A DNA stretch of 64,000 bases. Origin: Myxococcales bacterium. GTDB lineage: Bacteria; Myxococcota; Myxococcia; Myxococcales; Anaeromyxobacteraceae. Position numbers and translations under genes: made by a program. The notes under the pieces are model-generated. The model was not told the origin of the DNA and searched no databases. It saw nothing but the letters and a program-made list of their open reading frames with translations. This document shows positions 25,775-34,172 of this stretch, piece by piece (the first letter of the stretch is position 1; each line of letters opens with the position of its first letter). Where the stretch lies: contig JAJZQX010000011.1 in NCBI GenBank assembly GCA_021806645.1, positions 1 to 64,000 of the forward strand, given 5' to 3'.

Positions 25775-26704
25775 TCAGATGACGCCGGAGAAGAGGCCAC
25801 GCCACGGCCAGTGGCCGGCCAGGCCGGTCCGCACGGCGGTGAGCTCGTCGAGCCACTCGGCCGCCGAGTGGGGACGCTGGGCGGGATCCGGCGCCAGGCC
25901 GGCGGCCAGCAGCCGCCGCAGCCGCCGCGGCAGGGCGACGCCGTTCGGATGGGCCGCCCGCCCCGCGCCGGTGGTGGCGGTGAGCATCTGCTGGAGGAGC
26001 ACGGTCAGTGCGTACAGGTCGCTCCGCTCGTCGCCGGGCCAGCCGGCCTGCTGCTCGGGCGAGACCTCCGGGCCGGACCCGATCTCGGGGTTGGAGGGGA
26101 GGCGGCGCCCGGGCGAGAAGTCGAGCACCTTCACCGCGCCGTCGTCGCAGACGAAGACCTTGGCGGCGGTGAGGCCGCGGTGGACCACGCCGACGGCGTG
26201 GGCGTGGGCCAGGGCCTTGCCGACGTCGGCGGCGATGCGGAGCGCGCCGCCGAGCTCGAGCGGTCCGTCCTCGAGCCGCAGCCGGAGCGTCCGGCCGCGC
26301 AGGAGCTCGAAGACCAGGTAGGCCCCCGAGTGGCAGGTGCCGACGCCTTTCAGCGCCACGATGTTGGGGTGGTCGAGCAGCCTGAAGTCGGCCGCCTCGC
26401 GCTTCGCCCAGACCGCGCCACGCGGTGCCCCGGACGGACCCGGCGCGAGCATCTTGAGAGCCACGAGCTTCTCCCGCTCCAGGTCGAGGGCCGCGTAGAC
26501 CAGGCCGCTCCGGCCTCGCCCAAGCTCGTGGTCGATCACGAAGCGACCGAGCCGGGTGCCGGGGACCAGCCGCGGCCCGAGCCCGCGGGCCAGGTCCATC
26601 TCCGGGGCGCCGGCGAGGAGGGCCAGGAGCCCACTCACCGGGTCGGCTGGGCCCGTGGGCGTGGGGGAGAGGTCCGGCGAGGCGGAGGGGCGCTGGGGGG
26701 CCAT
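25775..26704 (-). CDS. Predicted pseudokinase (Hanks-type fold, degenerate active site)
   Basis: 309 aa. The fold is clear: glycine loop LGRGRSGLVY (61-70), Lys84 (VALKML), a helix-C Glu in AKREAADF, and the PEQ end of the activation segment. However, HRDLKPxN reads HRGLTAAK (175-182), so the catalytic Asp is Gly177 and the metal-binding Asn is Lys182. DFG reads DFS (195-197). Catalysis is unlikely; ATP binding may remain. There is no membrane helix and no sensor domain. It is the first gene of a unit with the active kinase, 32 bp upstream, so an allosteric or scaffold role for that kinase is the simplest idea. Not a frame error: the frame is intact throughout. Confidence 0.86.
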   Translation of the reverse strand: MAPQRPSASPDLSPTPTGPADPVSGLLALLAGAPEMDLARGLGPRLVPGTRLGRFVIDHELGRGRSGLVYAALDLEREKLVALKMLAPGPSGAPRGAVWAKREAADFRLLDHPNIVALKGVGTCHSGAYLVFELLRGRTLRLRLEDGPLELGGALRIAADVGKALAHAHAVGVVHRGLTAAKVFVCDDGAVKVLDFSPGRRLPSNPEIGSGPEVSPEQQAGWPGDERSDLYALTVLLQQMLTATTGAGRAAHPNGVALPRRLRRLLAAGLAPDPAQRPHSAAEWLDELTAVRTGLAGHWPWRGLFSGVI

Positions 26705-26781
26705 GGCGGTCGGCTCTGGGGCGGGTCAGGAGCCACACCCTCTCAGCGTTGATTGGTCTCCCCGACAAACGTGACAGCCCT

Positions 26782-26794
26782 CCCCCGGTGGGGG
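26782..26794 (-). terminator. Short GC hairpin after the Smr gene
   Basis: CCCCC-GGT-GGGGG lies 12-24 bp past the Smr gene stop. The G-run continues to 11 consecutive G (26790-26800). A T-tract is absent, so termination is only possible, not proven. Confidence 0.35.
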
Positions 26795-26805
26795 GGGGGG
26801 TGAGC

Positions 26806-27468
26806 TCAACGGCCAGGCCGCCGGAGCAGGACGTAGAGCGCCCCGGCGCCGCCGTCGGCGGGGCGGGCCGAGGCGAAGGCGAGGACCTGCCGGCCAAAGC
26901 GGCCGGAGGCGAGCCAGCCGTGCAGCGCCTCCTTGATCACCGGCAACTGAGCTTCGGAGTGGTGGCCCCGGCCGTGGACCACCAGGACGCACCGCTTGCC
27001 GCCCGACCGGGACTCGCGCAGGAACCGTTCCACCTCGCCGCGCGCCTCCTCGCGGGTGAGGCCGTGCAGGTCGAGTCGCCCTTCGACGGTGTAGTGCCCG
27101 CCCTTCAGCCGGCGGACCACGCCGGCGTCGAGGCCGGTCACCCAGCCCTCGACCAGCGCGTCACCTGGGGCGAAGTCGAAGCGTGGCTCGCCGTGGACCA
27201 GCGCGTTCGGCTCGTCGATCGCGTCGAGATCGGGGTGCCAGGCGCGCTCCTGGGGCCGGTGGGGCGCCCTGGGCGGGACCAGGTCGGAGCCGGCGGACAC
27301 CGGCCGTGCGCCGGCCGTGGCCCGGGCCCAGAGCTCTTCCTCGGTGGGCGGGCGCGGCGGGGGCGGGGGCGCGGCGGACCGTCGCGGCGGCGGGGCGGCC
27401 GGCCTGGCAAGCTCCTTCTTCAGGCCGGCCAGCTTCTCGAAGGGGGCGTGGAACGGCTTCTTCTTCAC
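26806..27468 (-). CDS. Smr (small MutS-related) domain protein
   Basis: 220 aa. Residues 1-55 are a Lys start and a Pro/Ala-rich linker. The C-terminal Smr domain (about 125-215) shows the two family motifs: LDLHGLTREEA and VHGRGHHSE (usual form LDLHG and HGxG). Smr domains nick or bind DNA or RNA; stand-alone versions such as YdaL or SmrB act as nucleases, SmrB on mRNA at collided ribosomes. The middle motif FDFAPGDALVEGWVTGLD resembles other proteobacterial Smr proteins with an N-terminal extension. Cytoplasmic. Divergent from the ABC operon. Confidence 0.88.
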   Translation of the reverse strand: MKKKPFHAPFEKLAGLKKELARPAAPPPRRSAAPPPPPRPPTEEELWARATAGARPVSAGSDLVPPRAPHRPQERAWHPDLDAIDEPNALVHGEPRFDFAPGDALVEGWVTGLDAGVVRRLKGGHYTVEGRLDLHGLTREEARGEVERFLRESRSGGKRCVLVVHGRGHHSEAQLPVIKEALHGWLASGRFGRQVLAFASARPADGGAGALYVLLRRPGR

Positions 27469-27491
27469 GGTTGGAGTATAGCCAGGACGTG

Positions 27492-27533
27492 GACCACGAA
27501 GCCGAATGTCCGGGCTGCGGCGCGTTCGTGGTC
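27492..27533. promoter_or_regulatory. 9-bp inverted repeat in the Smr/ABC divergent promoter region
   Basis: GACCACGAA (27492-27500) and TTCGTGGTC (27525-27533) form a perfect inverted repeat with 24 bp between. It lies between the Smr start and the ABC ATPase start (102 bp). It fits a two-site operator or a leader hairpin; which one is not decided by sequence. Confidence 0.4.
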
Positions 27534-27570
27534 GTAATCTTGGTGGCTAGATCAAGCGAGGGCGAGCGCC

Positions 27571-28269
27571 ATGTCGATCATCTCGGTTCGCGACGTCTCC
27601 AAGGACTACCTGCTGGGCAAGACCCAGGTGCACGCCCTGCGCGGGGTGACCCTCACCGTCGAAAGGGGCGAGTTCCTATCGGTGGCCGGCCCATCGGGCT
27701 CGGGCAAGACCACCCTGCTCAACCTGATCGGCTGTGTCGACACCCCCACCACCGGCGTGGTCGAGGTGGCGGGGCGCGACACCTCCAGGCTGACCGAGCG
27801 GGCACTCACCGACCTGCGGCTCCACCAGATCGGCTTCATCTTCCAGAGCTTCAACCTGGTGCAGGTGCTCTCGGTCTTCCAGAACGTCGAGTTCCCGCTG
27901 CTGCTCCAGGGCGGGCTCACCAGGGCCGAGCGGGCCGTCCGCGTGCAGGGGCTGCTCGAGGCGGTCGGCATCCGCGAGTACGGGCGGCACCGGCCCAGCG
28001 AGCTGTCGGGCGGCCAGCGGCAGCGGGTGGCGGTGGCGCGGGCGCTGGTGACGCGCCCGGCGCTGGTGCTGGCCGACGAGCCGACCGCCAACCTCGACTC
28101 GCAGACCGGACAGAACATCATCGACCTGATGCGGGAGATGAACCGCAAGGACGGCACCACCTTCGTCTTCTCCACCCACGACCCCAAGGTGATGGCCCAC
28201 GCCAACGCCATCGTCCGCATCGCCGACGGCGTGGTGGCGGGGCGCGAACCGGTCGGCGCGATGGCGTGA
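27571..28269 (+). CDS. ABC transporter ATP-binding protein, LolD/MacB type
   Basis: 232 aa. Walker A GPSGSGKTTLLNLIG, Q-loop in FIFQSFNL, signature LSGGQRQRVAVARAL, Walker B VLADEPTANLDS and the H-loop HDPK are all present. The closest style is the LolD/MacB/FtsE group, whose partners are FtsX-type permeases. Two such permeases follow directly at 28281 and 30428. Cytoplasmic face of the inner membrane. The ATG at 27571 heads the operon, with GAGGGCGAGCGCC upstream. Together with a LolA-like protein and an outer-membrane barrel, it points to lipid, lipoprotein or lipidic-compound export across the envelope. Confidence 0.93.
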   Translation: MSIISVRDVSKDYLLGKTQVHALRGVTLTVERGEFLSVAGPSGSGKTTLLNLIGCVDTPTTGVVEVAGRDTSRLTERALTDLRLHQIGFIFQSFNLVQVLSVFQNVEFPLLLQGGLTRAERAVRVQGLLEAVGIREYGRHRPSELSGGQRQRVAVARALVTRPALVLADEPTANLDSQTGQNIIDLMREMNRKDGTTFVFSTHDPKVMAHANAIVRIADGVVAGREPVGAMA

Positions 28270-28280
28270 AGGGGGCCACC

Positions 28281-30425
28281 ATGAGCGCCAGGCTCGACGC
28301 CACCCGTGTCCTCCTCCGCATCGCCTTCCGCAACCTGGTCGCCAGCCGGGTGCGGACGGTGATCATCGGCCTCATCGTGCTGGTCGGCGCGCTCATCGTG
28401 GTGGTGGGCGCCTCGCTCATGGAGAGCATCGACCGCGGCATGCGCACCTCGATCCAGGGGAGCCTGGGCGGGCAGCTGCAGGTCTACCAGTCCACCTCCG
28501 AGGGGCAGCTGGAGCTCTACGGCGGGCTCCGCGGCGAGTCGCTGCTCGACCCCATCCCCGACTTCGCCCGGGTCAAGAAGGTGCTCTCGAAGGTCCCCAA
28601 CGTCAAGACCATCGTGCCCATGGGGATCGACCAGGCGCTGGTCGCCACCGGCAACGCCTTCGACGTGACGCTGGAGAGGCTGCGCGCCGATGTGCGCAGG
28701 CTGCAGGCCAACCCGAGGGACGGGGAGGCCCGGCGCGGCCTGGAGGCGCGCCAGGCCCACGTGCGGCGGCTCATCGCGCTGCTCGACCAGGACCTGAGGC
28801 AGGCCCAGGTGCTGGCCGATCCCGACGGCCGCGACGCCGCCCTGCGCAAGGCCCAGCGGGCCGACCTCGACCGGGCCGCCGCCCCGGAGTTCTGGCCGGC
28901 CTTCGAGCGCGACCGGCTGGCGGGGCTGGAGTTCCTGGAGAACAAGATCGCGCCGCTGGCGCTCGACTCCGGGTTCACCTTCATCCGCTACGTCGGCACC
29001 GACGTGGAGGCCTTCATGAAGGCCTTCGATCTCGCCGAGGTGGCCGAGGGGAAGCCCATCCCGCCCGGCCGGCGCGGCATCCTGCTCGGCAAGCAGTACG
29101 CCGAGGAGTGGCTCAAGCTGAAGAACGCCCGCCGGCTCGACCAGATCAAGGACAAGCGCGACCGCTTCCATGCCCGCATCGCCAGCTCGGAGGAGCTGCA
29201 GCGCTGGGTCAAGGACACCCGGAGCCGGGCGCGCGAGATCCTGATCCAGCTCGACCCGCTGCAGGCGGCCGAGGCGGAGCGGCGGCTGCGGCCGGCGCTG
29301 AAGGCGCCCCAGGGCGAGGAGCTGCCGGCGCTGCTGGCGCGGCTCTTCGACCTCGACGACGCCAACTTCGACGACCACTACCGGATCTTCTACGAGCAGC
29401 TGGCGCCGCTGCTGCGCCTCTACCAGATCAGCGTGGGCGACACGATCACCATCAAGGCCCCCGGCAAGACCGGTGCCTTCAACGCCGTCAACGTGAAGGT
29501 CTACGGCTTCATCCAGTTCAAGGGGATCGAGAAGTCGGGCATCGCCGGCACCACCAGCGTCATGGACCTGCAGTCCTTCCGCGACCTCTACGGCTACGTC
29601 ACCAGGGACAAGGCCGAGGAGCTGGCGAAGCTCCGGGCGCAGATGGGGGCCACCACGGTCTCGCGCGAGGAGGCCGAGGCGGCGCTCTTCGGCGGCGGGG
29701 CCTCGGCGCCGCTGGTCGAGACGACGCGCACGGCCGCCATCGACGACGCGTCGCTGCTGGCCGGGGTGGGGGAGAAGCGCAAGGCGGCCCAGGCCCTGGA
29801 GACCCGGGCCTACACCCAGGAGGAGATCGACGGCGGCGTGGCGCTCAACGCCGCCATCCTGCTCGACGACCCGTCGCGGATCCGCGAGTCGCAGGCGGCG
29901 GTGCAGGCCGCGGCCGACGCCGCCGGGCTCAAGCTCAAGGTGGTCGACTGGGAGACGGCCTCGGGGATGGTCGGCCAGTTCGTCCTGCTGCTGCGCGGCA
30001 TCCTGGTCTTCGCGCTCGTCGTCTTCTTCGGCGTGGCGCTGGTGATCATCAACAACGCCATGGTGATGGCGGCGCTGCAGCGGGTCAAGGAGGTCGGCAC
30101 CATGCGGGCCATCGGGGCGCAGCGGCGCTTCGTGGTGGCCATGCTGCTGGTCGAGATCGTCGCCGTCAGCCTGGTCTTCGGGGTGGCCGGGGCGGCGCTG
30201 GGCGGCGGCGTGGTGGCAATCATCCGGGCCGCCGGAGGCATCCCCGCCACCACCGACCTGCTCTTCTTCCTCTTCTCCGGTCCGGCGCTCCTGCCGCACC
30301 TGGGCGTGGCCAGCGTGGCCGCCTCGCTCATCCTGGTGGTGGCCGTCGCCATCGCCTCGGCCCTCTACCCGGCCTTGATCGCCATGCGGGTCACGCCCGT
30401 GGAGGCGATGTCCATGGAGGACTGA
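28281..30425 (+). CDS. FtsX/MacB-type ABC permease with large periplasmic insert (subunit 1)
   Basis: 714 aa; ATG with GAAGGGGGCC upstream. First membrane helix at about 27-50, preceded by LLRIAFRNLVASRVRT (typical FtsX N-terminus). A long extracytoplasmic region (about 60-565) includes charged helical stretches likely to form a coiled coil (LERLRADVRRLQANPRDGEA; later LKNARRLDQIKDKRDR). Three C-terminal helices follow, with the family motif VKEVGTMRAIGAQRR between the first two. It is roughly 300 residues longer than the second permease, 435 aa. It works with the ATPase upstream. The substrate is unknown. Confidence 0.88.
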   Translation: MSARLDATRVLLRIAFRNLVASRVRTVIIGLIVLVGALIVVVGASLMESIDRGMRTSIQGSLGGQLQVYQSTSEGQLELYGGLRGESLLDPIPDFARVKKVLSKVPNVKTIVPMGIDQALVATGNAFDVTLERLRADVRRLQANPRDGEARRGLEARQAHVRRLIALLDQDLRQAQVLADPDGRDAALRKAQRADLDRAAAPEFWPAFERDRLAGLEFLENKIAPLALDSGFTFIRYVGTDVEAFMKAFDLAEVAEGKPIPPGRRGILLGKQYAEEWLKLKNARRLDQIKDKRDRFHARIASSEELQRWVKDTRSRAREILIQLDPLQAAEAERRLRPALKAPQGEELPALLARLFDLDDANFDDHYRIFYEQLAPLLRLYQISVGDTITIKAPGKTGAFNAVNVKVYGFIQFKGIEKSGIAGTTSVMDLQSFRDLYGYVTRDKAEELAKLRAQMGATTVSREEAEAALFGGGASAPLVETTRTAAIDDASLLAGVGEKRKAAQALETRAYTQEEIDGGVALNAAILLDDPSRIRESQAAVQAAADAAGLKLKVVDWETASGMVGQFVLLLRGILVFALVVFFGVALVIINNAMVMAALQRVKEVGTMRAIGAQRRFVVAMLLVEIVAVSLVFGVAGAALGGGVVAIIRAAGGIPATTDLLFFLFSGPALLPHLGVASVAASLILVVAVAIASALYPALIAMRVTPVEAMSMED

Positions 30426-30427
30426 CC

Positions 30428-31735
30428 ATGCTTCTCGTAGACCTGCAGGTGGCGGCCCGCAACCTGACGCGCCACACCCGGCGCAACCTCTTCCTGGGCG
30501 CCGCGCTGGCGGCCGTGACCGGGCTGATGGTGCTGCTGGGCGCCCTCACCGCCGGCATCGAGGGCTCAATGATGGAGTCGGCCACCACGCTGCTGACCGG
30601 CGACGTCAACGTGGGCGGCTTCTTCAAGATCACCAGCGGCTCGGCCGCGCCGCTGGTCTCCGGCTACCCCAGGGTGCTGGCGGTGACCCGGGCCACCGTC
30701 CCCGACCTCGACTACTACACCATCCGTGGAAGAGGCTGGGCCAAGGCGGTCTCCGACAGCGCCTCGATGGACCTGGTGCTGGGCGGCGTGGACATCGCCC
30801 ACGAGCCGGCGGTCCGGCGGGTGCTGCAGCCCGTGGCCGGGACGCTCGACGAGCTGGCCAGGCCGAACACCATGCTGCTCTTCCAGGGGCAGGCCGAGCG
30901 GCTCAAGGTGGGCGTGGGCGACGTGGTCACCCTCTCGGCGCCCACCGAGCGCGGCGTCAACAACACCGTCGACGTCCGCATCGCCGTGGTGGTGAAGAAC
31001 GTCGGCATCATGTCGGCCTTCTCGGCCTTCATCCAGGCCGACACGCTGCGCGGGCTCTACAGCCTCTCGCCCGACGCCACCGGCGCCATCCACCTCTTCC
31101 TGAAGGACCGGGAGCAGGCCAACCTGGTGGCGGCCCGCCTGCGCGAGGAACTCCAGCGGCAGGGCTGGCGCGTCATGGAGCCGGATCCGCAGCCCTACTA
31201 CATGAAGCTCTTCCAGACCGTGCCGAGCGAGGACTGGACCGGCCAGAAGCTCGACATCACCACCTGGGAGGACGAGCTGGGCCAGTTCAAGCAGTTCATC
31301 TGGGGCGTCAAGGTCTTCACCGGCCTGCTGGTCTTCGTCCTCATGGTGGTGATCGTGATCGGCATCCTCAACACCCTGGCCATCGCCATCCGCGAGCGGA
31401 CCCGCGAGATCGGCACGCTGCGCGCCATCGGCATGCAGCGGCGCAAGGTGCTCTGGCTCTTCATGCTGGAGACCCTGCTGCTCGGCCTCGGCGGGTGCGC
31501 CTTCGGGGCCCTGGCCGCCAGCGCGCTGGCCGCGGGCTTGAACGCCGCCGCCATCGGCGTGCCGGAGGCGGTGCAGCTCTTCCTCTCGCAGGAGCACCTC
31601 ACCTTCAAGCTCGGCTTCGGCGCCGCCGCCACCGACGTGCTGCTGCTCACGCTGGTCACCGTGGCGGCCTCGCTGGCCCCCGCCCTGCGCGCCGCCCGCC
31701 TCAAGCCCATCACCGCCATGCACCACATCGGGTGA
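30428..31735 (+). CDS. FtsX/LolE-type ABC permease (subunit 2)
   Basis: 435 aa starting two bases after the first permease stop. It has an N-terminal helix (LFLGAALAAVTGLMVLLGAL), a periplasmic MacB_PCD-like domain, and three C-terminal helices around RTREIGTLRAIGMQRRKVL, the conserved cytoplasmic loop. Its size matches LolC/LolE (about 400-415 aa). It likely pairs with the 714-aa permease as a heterodimer, as LolC and LolE do. Next gene: a LolA-like protein 5 bp downstream. Confidence 0.9.
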   Translation: MLLVDLQVAARNLTRHTRRNLFLGAALAAVTGLMVLLGALTAGIEGSMMESATTLLTGDVNVGGFFKITSGSAAPLVSGYPRVLAVTRATVPDLDYYTIRGRGWAKAVSDSASMDLVLGGVDIAHEPAVRRVLQPVAGTLDELARPNTMLLFQGQAERLKVGVGDVVTLSAPTERGVNNTVDVRIAVVVKNVGIMSAFSAFIQADTLRGLYSLSPDATGAIHLFLKDREQANLVAARLREELQRQGWRVMEPDPQPYYMKLFQTVPSEDWTGQKLDITTWEDELGQFKQFIWGVKVFTGLLVFVLMVVIVIGILNTLAIAIRERTREIGTLRAIGMQRRKVLWLFMLETLLLGLGGCAFGALAASALAAGLNAAAIGVPEAVQLFLSQEHLTFKLGFGAAATDVLLLTLVTVAASLAPALRAARLKPITAMHHIG

Positions 31736-31740
31736 ACGCC

Positions 31741-32523
31741 ATGCACCGACTGCTCGCCGCCCTCCTCCTCCTCGCCGCCGCCGCGCCGGCCCGCGCCGCC
31801 GCGCCCGACCCCGGCACGCCGGCCGGCCTGACCGCGCTGGTCAAGCTCATCGACGACCGGCAGCGCAACCAGGGCGACTGGAAGGCGCTCTGCTACCTGG
31901 AGGCCAAGGAGAAGGGGAAGACCGACGTGGTCTCCGAGCTGCTGGTCTTCCGGCGCGACGCCGACGACAAGCAGCTGTTCCTCTTCACCAAGCCCAAGGC
32001 CGAGGCCGGCAAGGGATACCTGCGGATCGAGAAGAACCTCTGGATGTACGACCCGGCCACCGGCCGCTGGGAGCGGCGGACCGAGCGGGAGCGGATCGGC
32101 GGCACCGACACCCGGCGCGGCGACCTCGACGAGTCGAAGCTGGCCGACGAGTACGACGCCGCCTACGTGGGCGTGGAGCCGCTCGGCAAGTACCAGGCCT
32201 GGCACCTGTCGCTCAAGGCGAAGGCGGGCGTGGACGTGGCCTTCCCGCAGGTGGAGCTCTGGGTCGATCAGGCGAGCCAGAACATCCTCAAGCGGCAGGA
32301 GGTGGCCCTCTCCGGCAGGCTGATGCGGACCGCCTACTACCCGCGCTGGAAGAAGGTCCACTCCCCGTCCAAGGGGGGCGAGGTCTGGTTCCCGGAGGAG
32401 ATGCGCTTCTTCGACGAGATCGAGAAGGGCAACTCCACGCTGGTGCTCATCAAGGAGATCGACCTGCGCCCGCTCGAGGCCAACCTCTTCACCAAGGCGT
32501 GGCTCGAGGCGAGGAGCCGCTAG
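31741..32523 (+). CDS. Periplasmic LolA-like (outer membrane lipoprotein-sorting type) protein
   Basis: 260 aa. Sec signal peptide (LLAALLLLAAAAPARAAA, cleavage near residue 20). The mature part has the pattern of the LolA-like family (COG2834 type): YLRIEKNLWMYDPATGRWER, DEYDAAYVGVEPL, and VELWVDQASQNILKRQEVAL. Such half-barrels bind acyl chains or amphipathic ligands in transit across the periplasm. ATG 31741 lies 5 bp after the permease. It may shuttle the substrate of the ABC transporter to the outer-membrane protein encoded next. Confidence 0.82.
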   Translation: MHRLLAALLLLAAAAPARAAAPDPGTPAGLTALVKLIDDRQRNQGDWKALCYLEAKEKGKTDVVSELLVFRRDADDKQLFLFTKPKAEAGKGYLRIEKNLWMYDPATGRWERRTERERIGGTDTRRGDLDESKLADEYDAAYVGVEPLGKYQAWHLSLKAKAGVDVAFPQVELWVDQASQNILKRQEVALSGRLMRTAYYPRWKKVHSPSKGGEVWFPEEMRFFDEIEKGNSTLVLIKEIDLRPLEANLFTKAWLEARSR

Positions 32524-32531
32524 GGACCGCC

Positions 32532-34100
32532 ATGGCCGCCATGACCGCCGCCCGCGCCACGCTGCTGGCCACCCTGGCCGCGCTCCCCCTCCTCGGGCAG
32601 GCCCAGGATCGGCCGAGCGAGGCCGACCTGTTCGGCGGGCCGGCCGCGCCGCCCAGTGACGCCAGCCCCGCGGAGCCGCCCGCCGCGGGGAAGCGCCCCC
32701 CCGCCACCACGCCGGATGGCCCGGTGAGCGGCGACGCCCGGGGCGACGCGCTGCTGGGCGAGCCGGGCGCGCGCGCCAGCGAAGTCATCAGCGGCGATCG
32801 CGAGGACTGGCTCGAGCTGGGCGGGCTCGCCTACCTGCGCGCCTTCACCACCTGGACCCGGGGTGACACGCCCTCCGGGTGGATGCTCTCGGACCCCTCG
32901 CTCCTCGACGTCTACCTCGACGCCCGGCCCGGCGACCGGGTCCGGGCTTACGCGCTGGGCAGGCTGACCCACACGCCATCAGGGGGCGGGGCGAGCCTGG
33001 CGGGGTTCTCCGGCCTGCCGGGAGCGGGCACCACCTCCACGGGCCCCACCACCCGCGCCCTGCTCGACCAGTTCTGGGTCAACTTCGACGCCGGCCGGGC
33101 CGTCTTCGTCACCGCCGGCAAGCAGCACGTGAAGTGGGGCACCGGCCGCTTCTGGAACCCGACCGACTACCTCCACCCGACCCGGCGCGACCCGCTCACC
33201 CGGTACGACGAGCGGAGCGGCGTCACGATGGTGAAGGCCCACCTGCCCTGGGAGAAGCGCGGCTGGAACCTCTATGGCATTGCCCTGCTGGAGGACGTGG
33301 CCGGCGGCACGCAGCCCGATGGGTCGGCGAGGACCGTCTCGAAGCTCGGGGACGTCGGCGTCGCTGGGCGGGCCGAGGTGGTCTTAGGCGGCGTCGAGCT
33401 GGCGGCCGACGGCGTGGCGCAGCGAGGCCACCGCCCACGCTTCGGCCTCGACGGCTCCTTCCCGCTCGGTGACTTCGACCTGAGGTTCGAGGTGGCGCTG
33501 CGGAGCGGCCGCGACACGCCCCGCTGGGAGCGGGTGCCGGGGACGACCAGGGCCGACGACGTCTTCAAGCAGTACCGGCTCAAGCCGCTCGACGGCCTGA
33601 CGCCGGCGGCGGTGGTGGGCGCGGAGTGGAGCTGGAAGTACTCCGACCAGGACACCCTCACCATCGGCGGCGAGTACGCCTACGACGCCTCGGGCTACGA
33701 CTCGGCCGGGATCTACCCGTACCTGCTGGTGCTGCCGCTCCTGCCCGGTTCCCCGGATCGCCGGGCCGCCTTCACCCCGTTCTACCTGGCCAGGCAGTAC
33801 GCCGGCCTCTACCTCCACCTGCCGGCGCCCGGCTCCTGGAACGACACCACCGTCACGCTCTCGGCGCTGGGCAGCATCACCGACGGCTCGGCGCTCGTCC
33901 GGGTGGACCACTCGGTGGTGATCGACACCTACCTGCGGCTCGAGACCTTCGTGGCCGGCCACGTCGGTCACCAGTTCGGCGAGTTCCGCTTCGGGGGGAC
34001 GGTTGGCAAGGATCAGGGCGGGATCGGCCTTCCGCCGGTGGACGTGGCCGTCCCGGTGCCGATCCTCGACCTCGGCGTGGCGCTGCGGGTGTCGCTCTAG
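32532..34100 (+). CDS. Predicted outer-membrane beta-barrel protein
   Basis: 522 aa. Signal peptide (LLATLAALPLLGQAQD), a Pro-rich linker, then an alternating, aromatic-edged beta pattern over about 130-520, ending in GVALRVSL with a C-terminal Leu, which fits an outer-membrane barrel though Phe is more usual. The segment FVTAGKQHVKWGTGRFWNPT is a hallmark seen in DUF1302-like or alginate-export-like barrel proteins next to MacB-type transporters. It is the last gene of the ABC operon, 8 bp after the LolA-like gene. Function: probable outer-membrane exit or acceptor. Family placement is from pattern only. Confidence 0.75.
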   Translation: MAAMTAARATLLATLAALPLLGQAQDRPSEADLFGGPAAPPSDASPAEPPAAGKRPPATTPDGPVSGDARGDALLGEPGARASEVISGDREDWLELGGLAYLRAFTTWTRGDTPSGWMLSDPSLLDVYLDARPGDRVRAYALGRLTHTPSGGGASLAGFSGLPGAGTTSTGPTTRALLDQFWVNFDAGRAVFVTAGKQHVKWGTGRFWNPTDYLHPTRRDPLTRYDERSGVTMVKAHLPWEKRGWNLYGIALLEDVAGGTQPDGSARTVSKLGDVGVAGRAEVVLGGVELAADGVAQRGHRPRFGLDGSFPLGDFDLRFEVALRSGRDTPRWERVPGTTRADDVFKQYRLKPLDGLTPAAVVGAEWSWKYSDQDTLTIGGEYAYDASGYDSAGIYPYLLVLPLLPGSPDRRAAFTPFYLARQYAGLYLHLPAPGSWNDTTVTLSALGSITDGSALVRVDHSVVIDTYLRLETFVAGHVGHQFGEFRFGGTVGKDQGGIGLPPVDVAVPVPILDLGVALRVSL

Positions 34101-34172
34101 CAGGAGCACCCCGAAGGGAGCAGGCGCGAACCCCGGCGTGCGGCGCAGGCTCCAAGTCCACGGGAGGCATCC

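Noticed and set aside
27490-27560. Zinc-ribbon-like reading (ECPGCGAF) just before the ABC operon
   Set aside because: Only a few codons in an intergenic region, no start or stop supporting a gene, and the bases are better explained by the inverted repeat.
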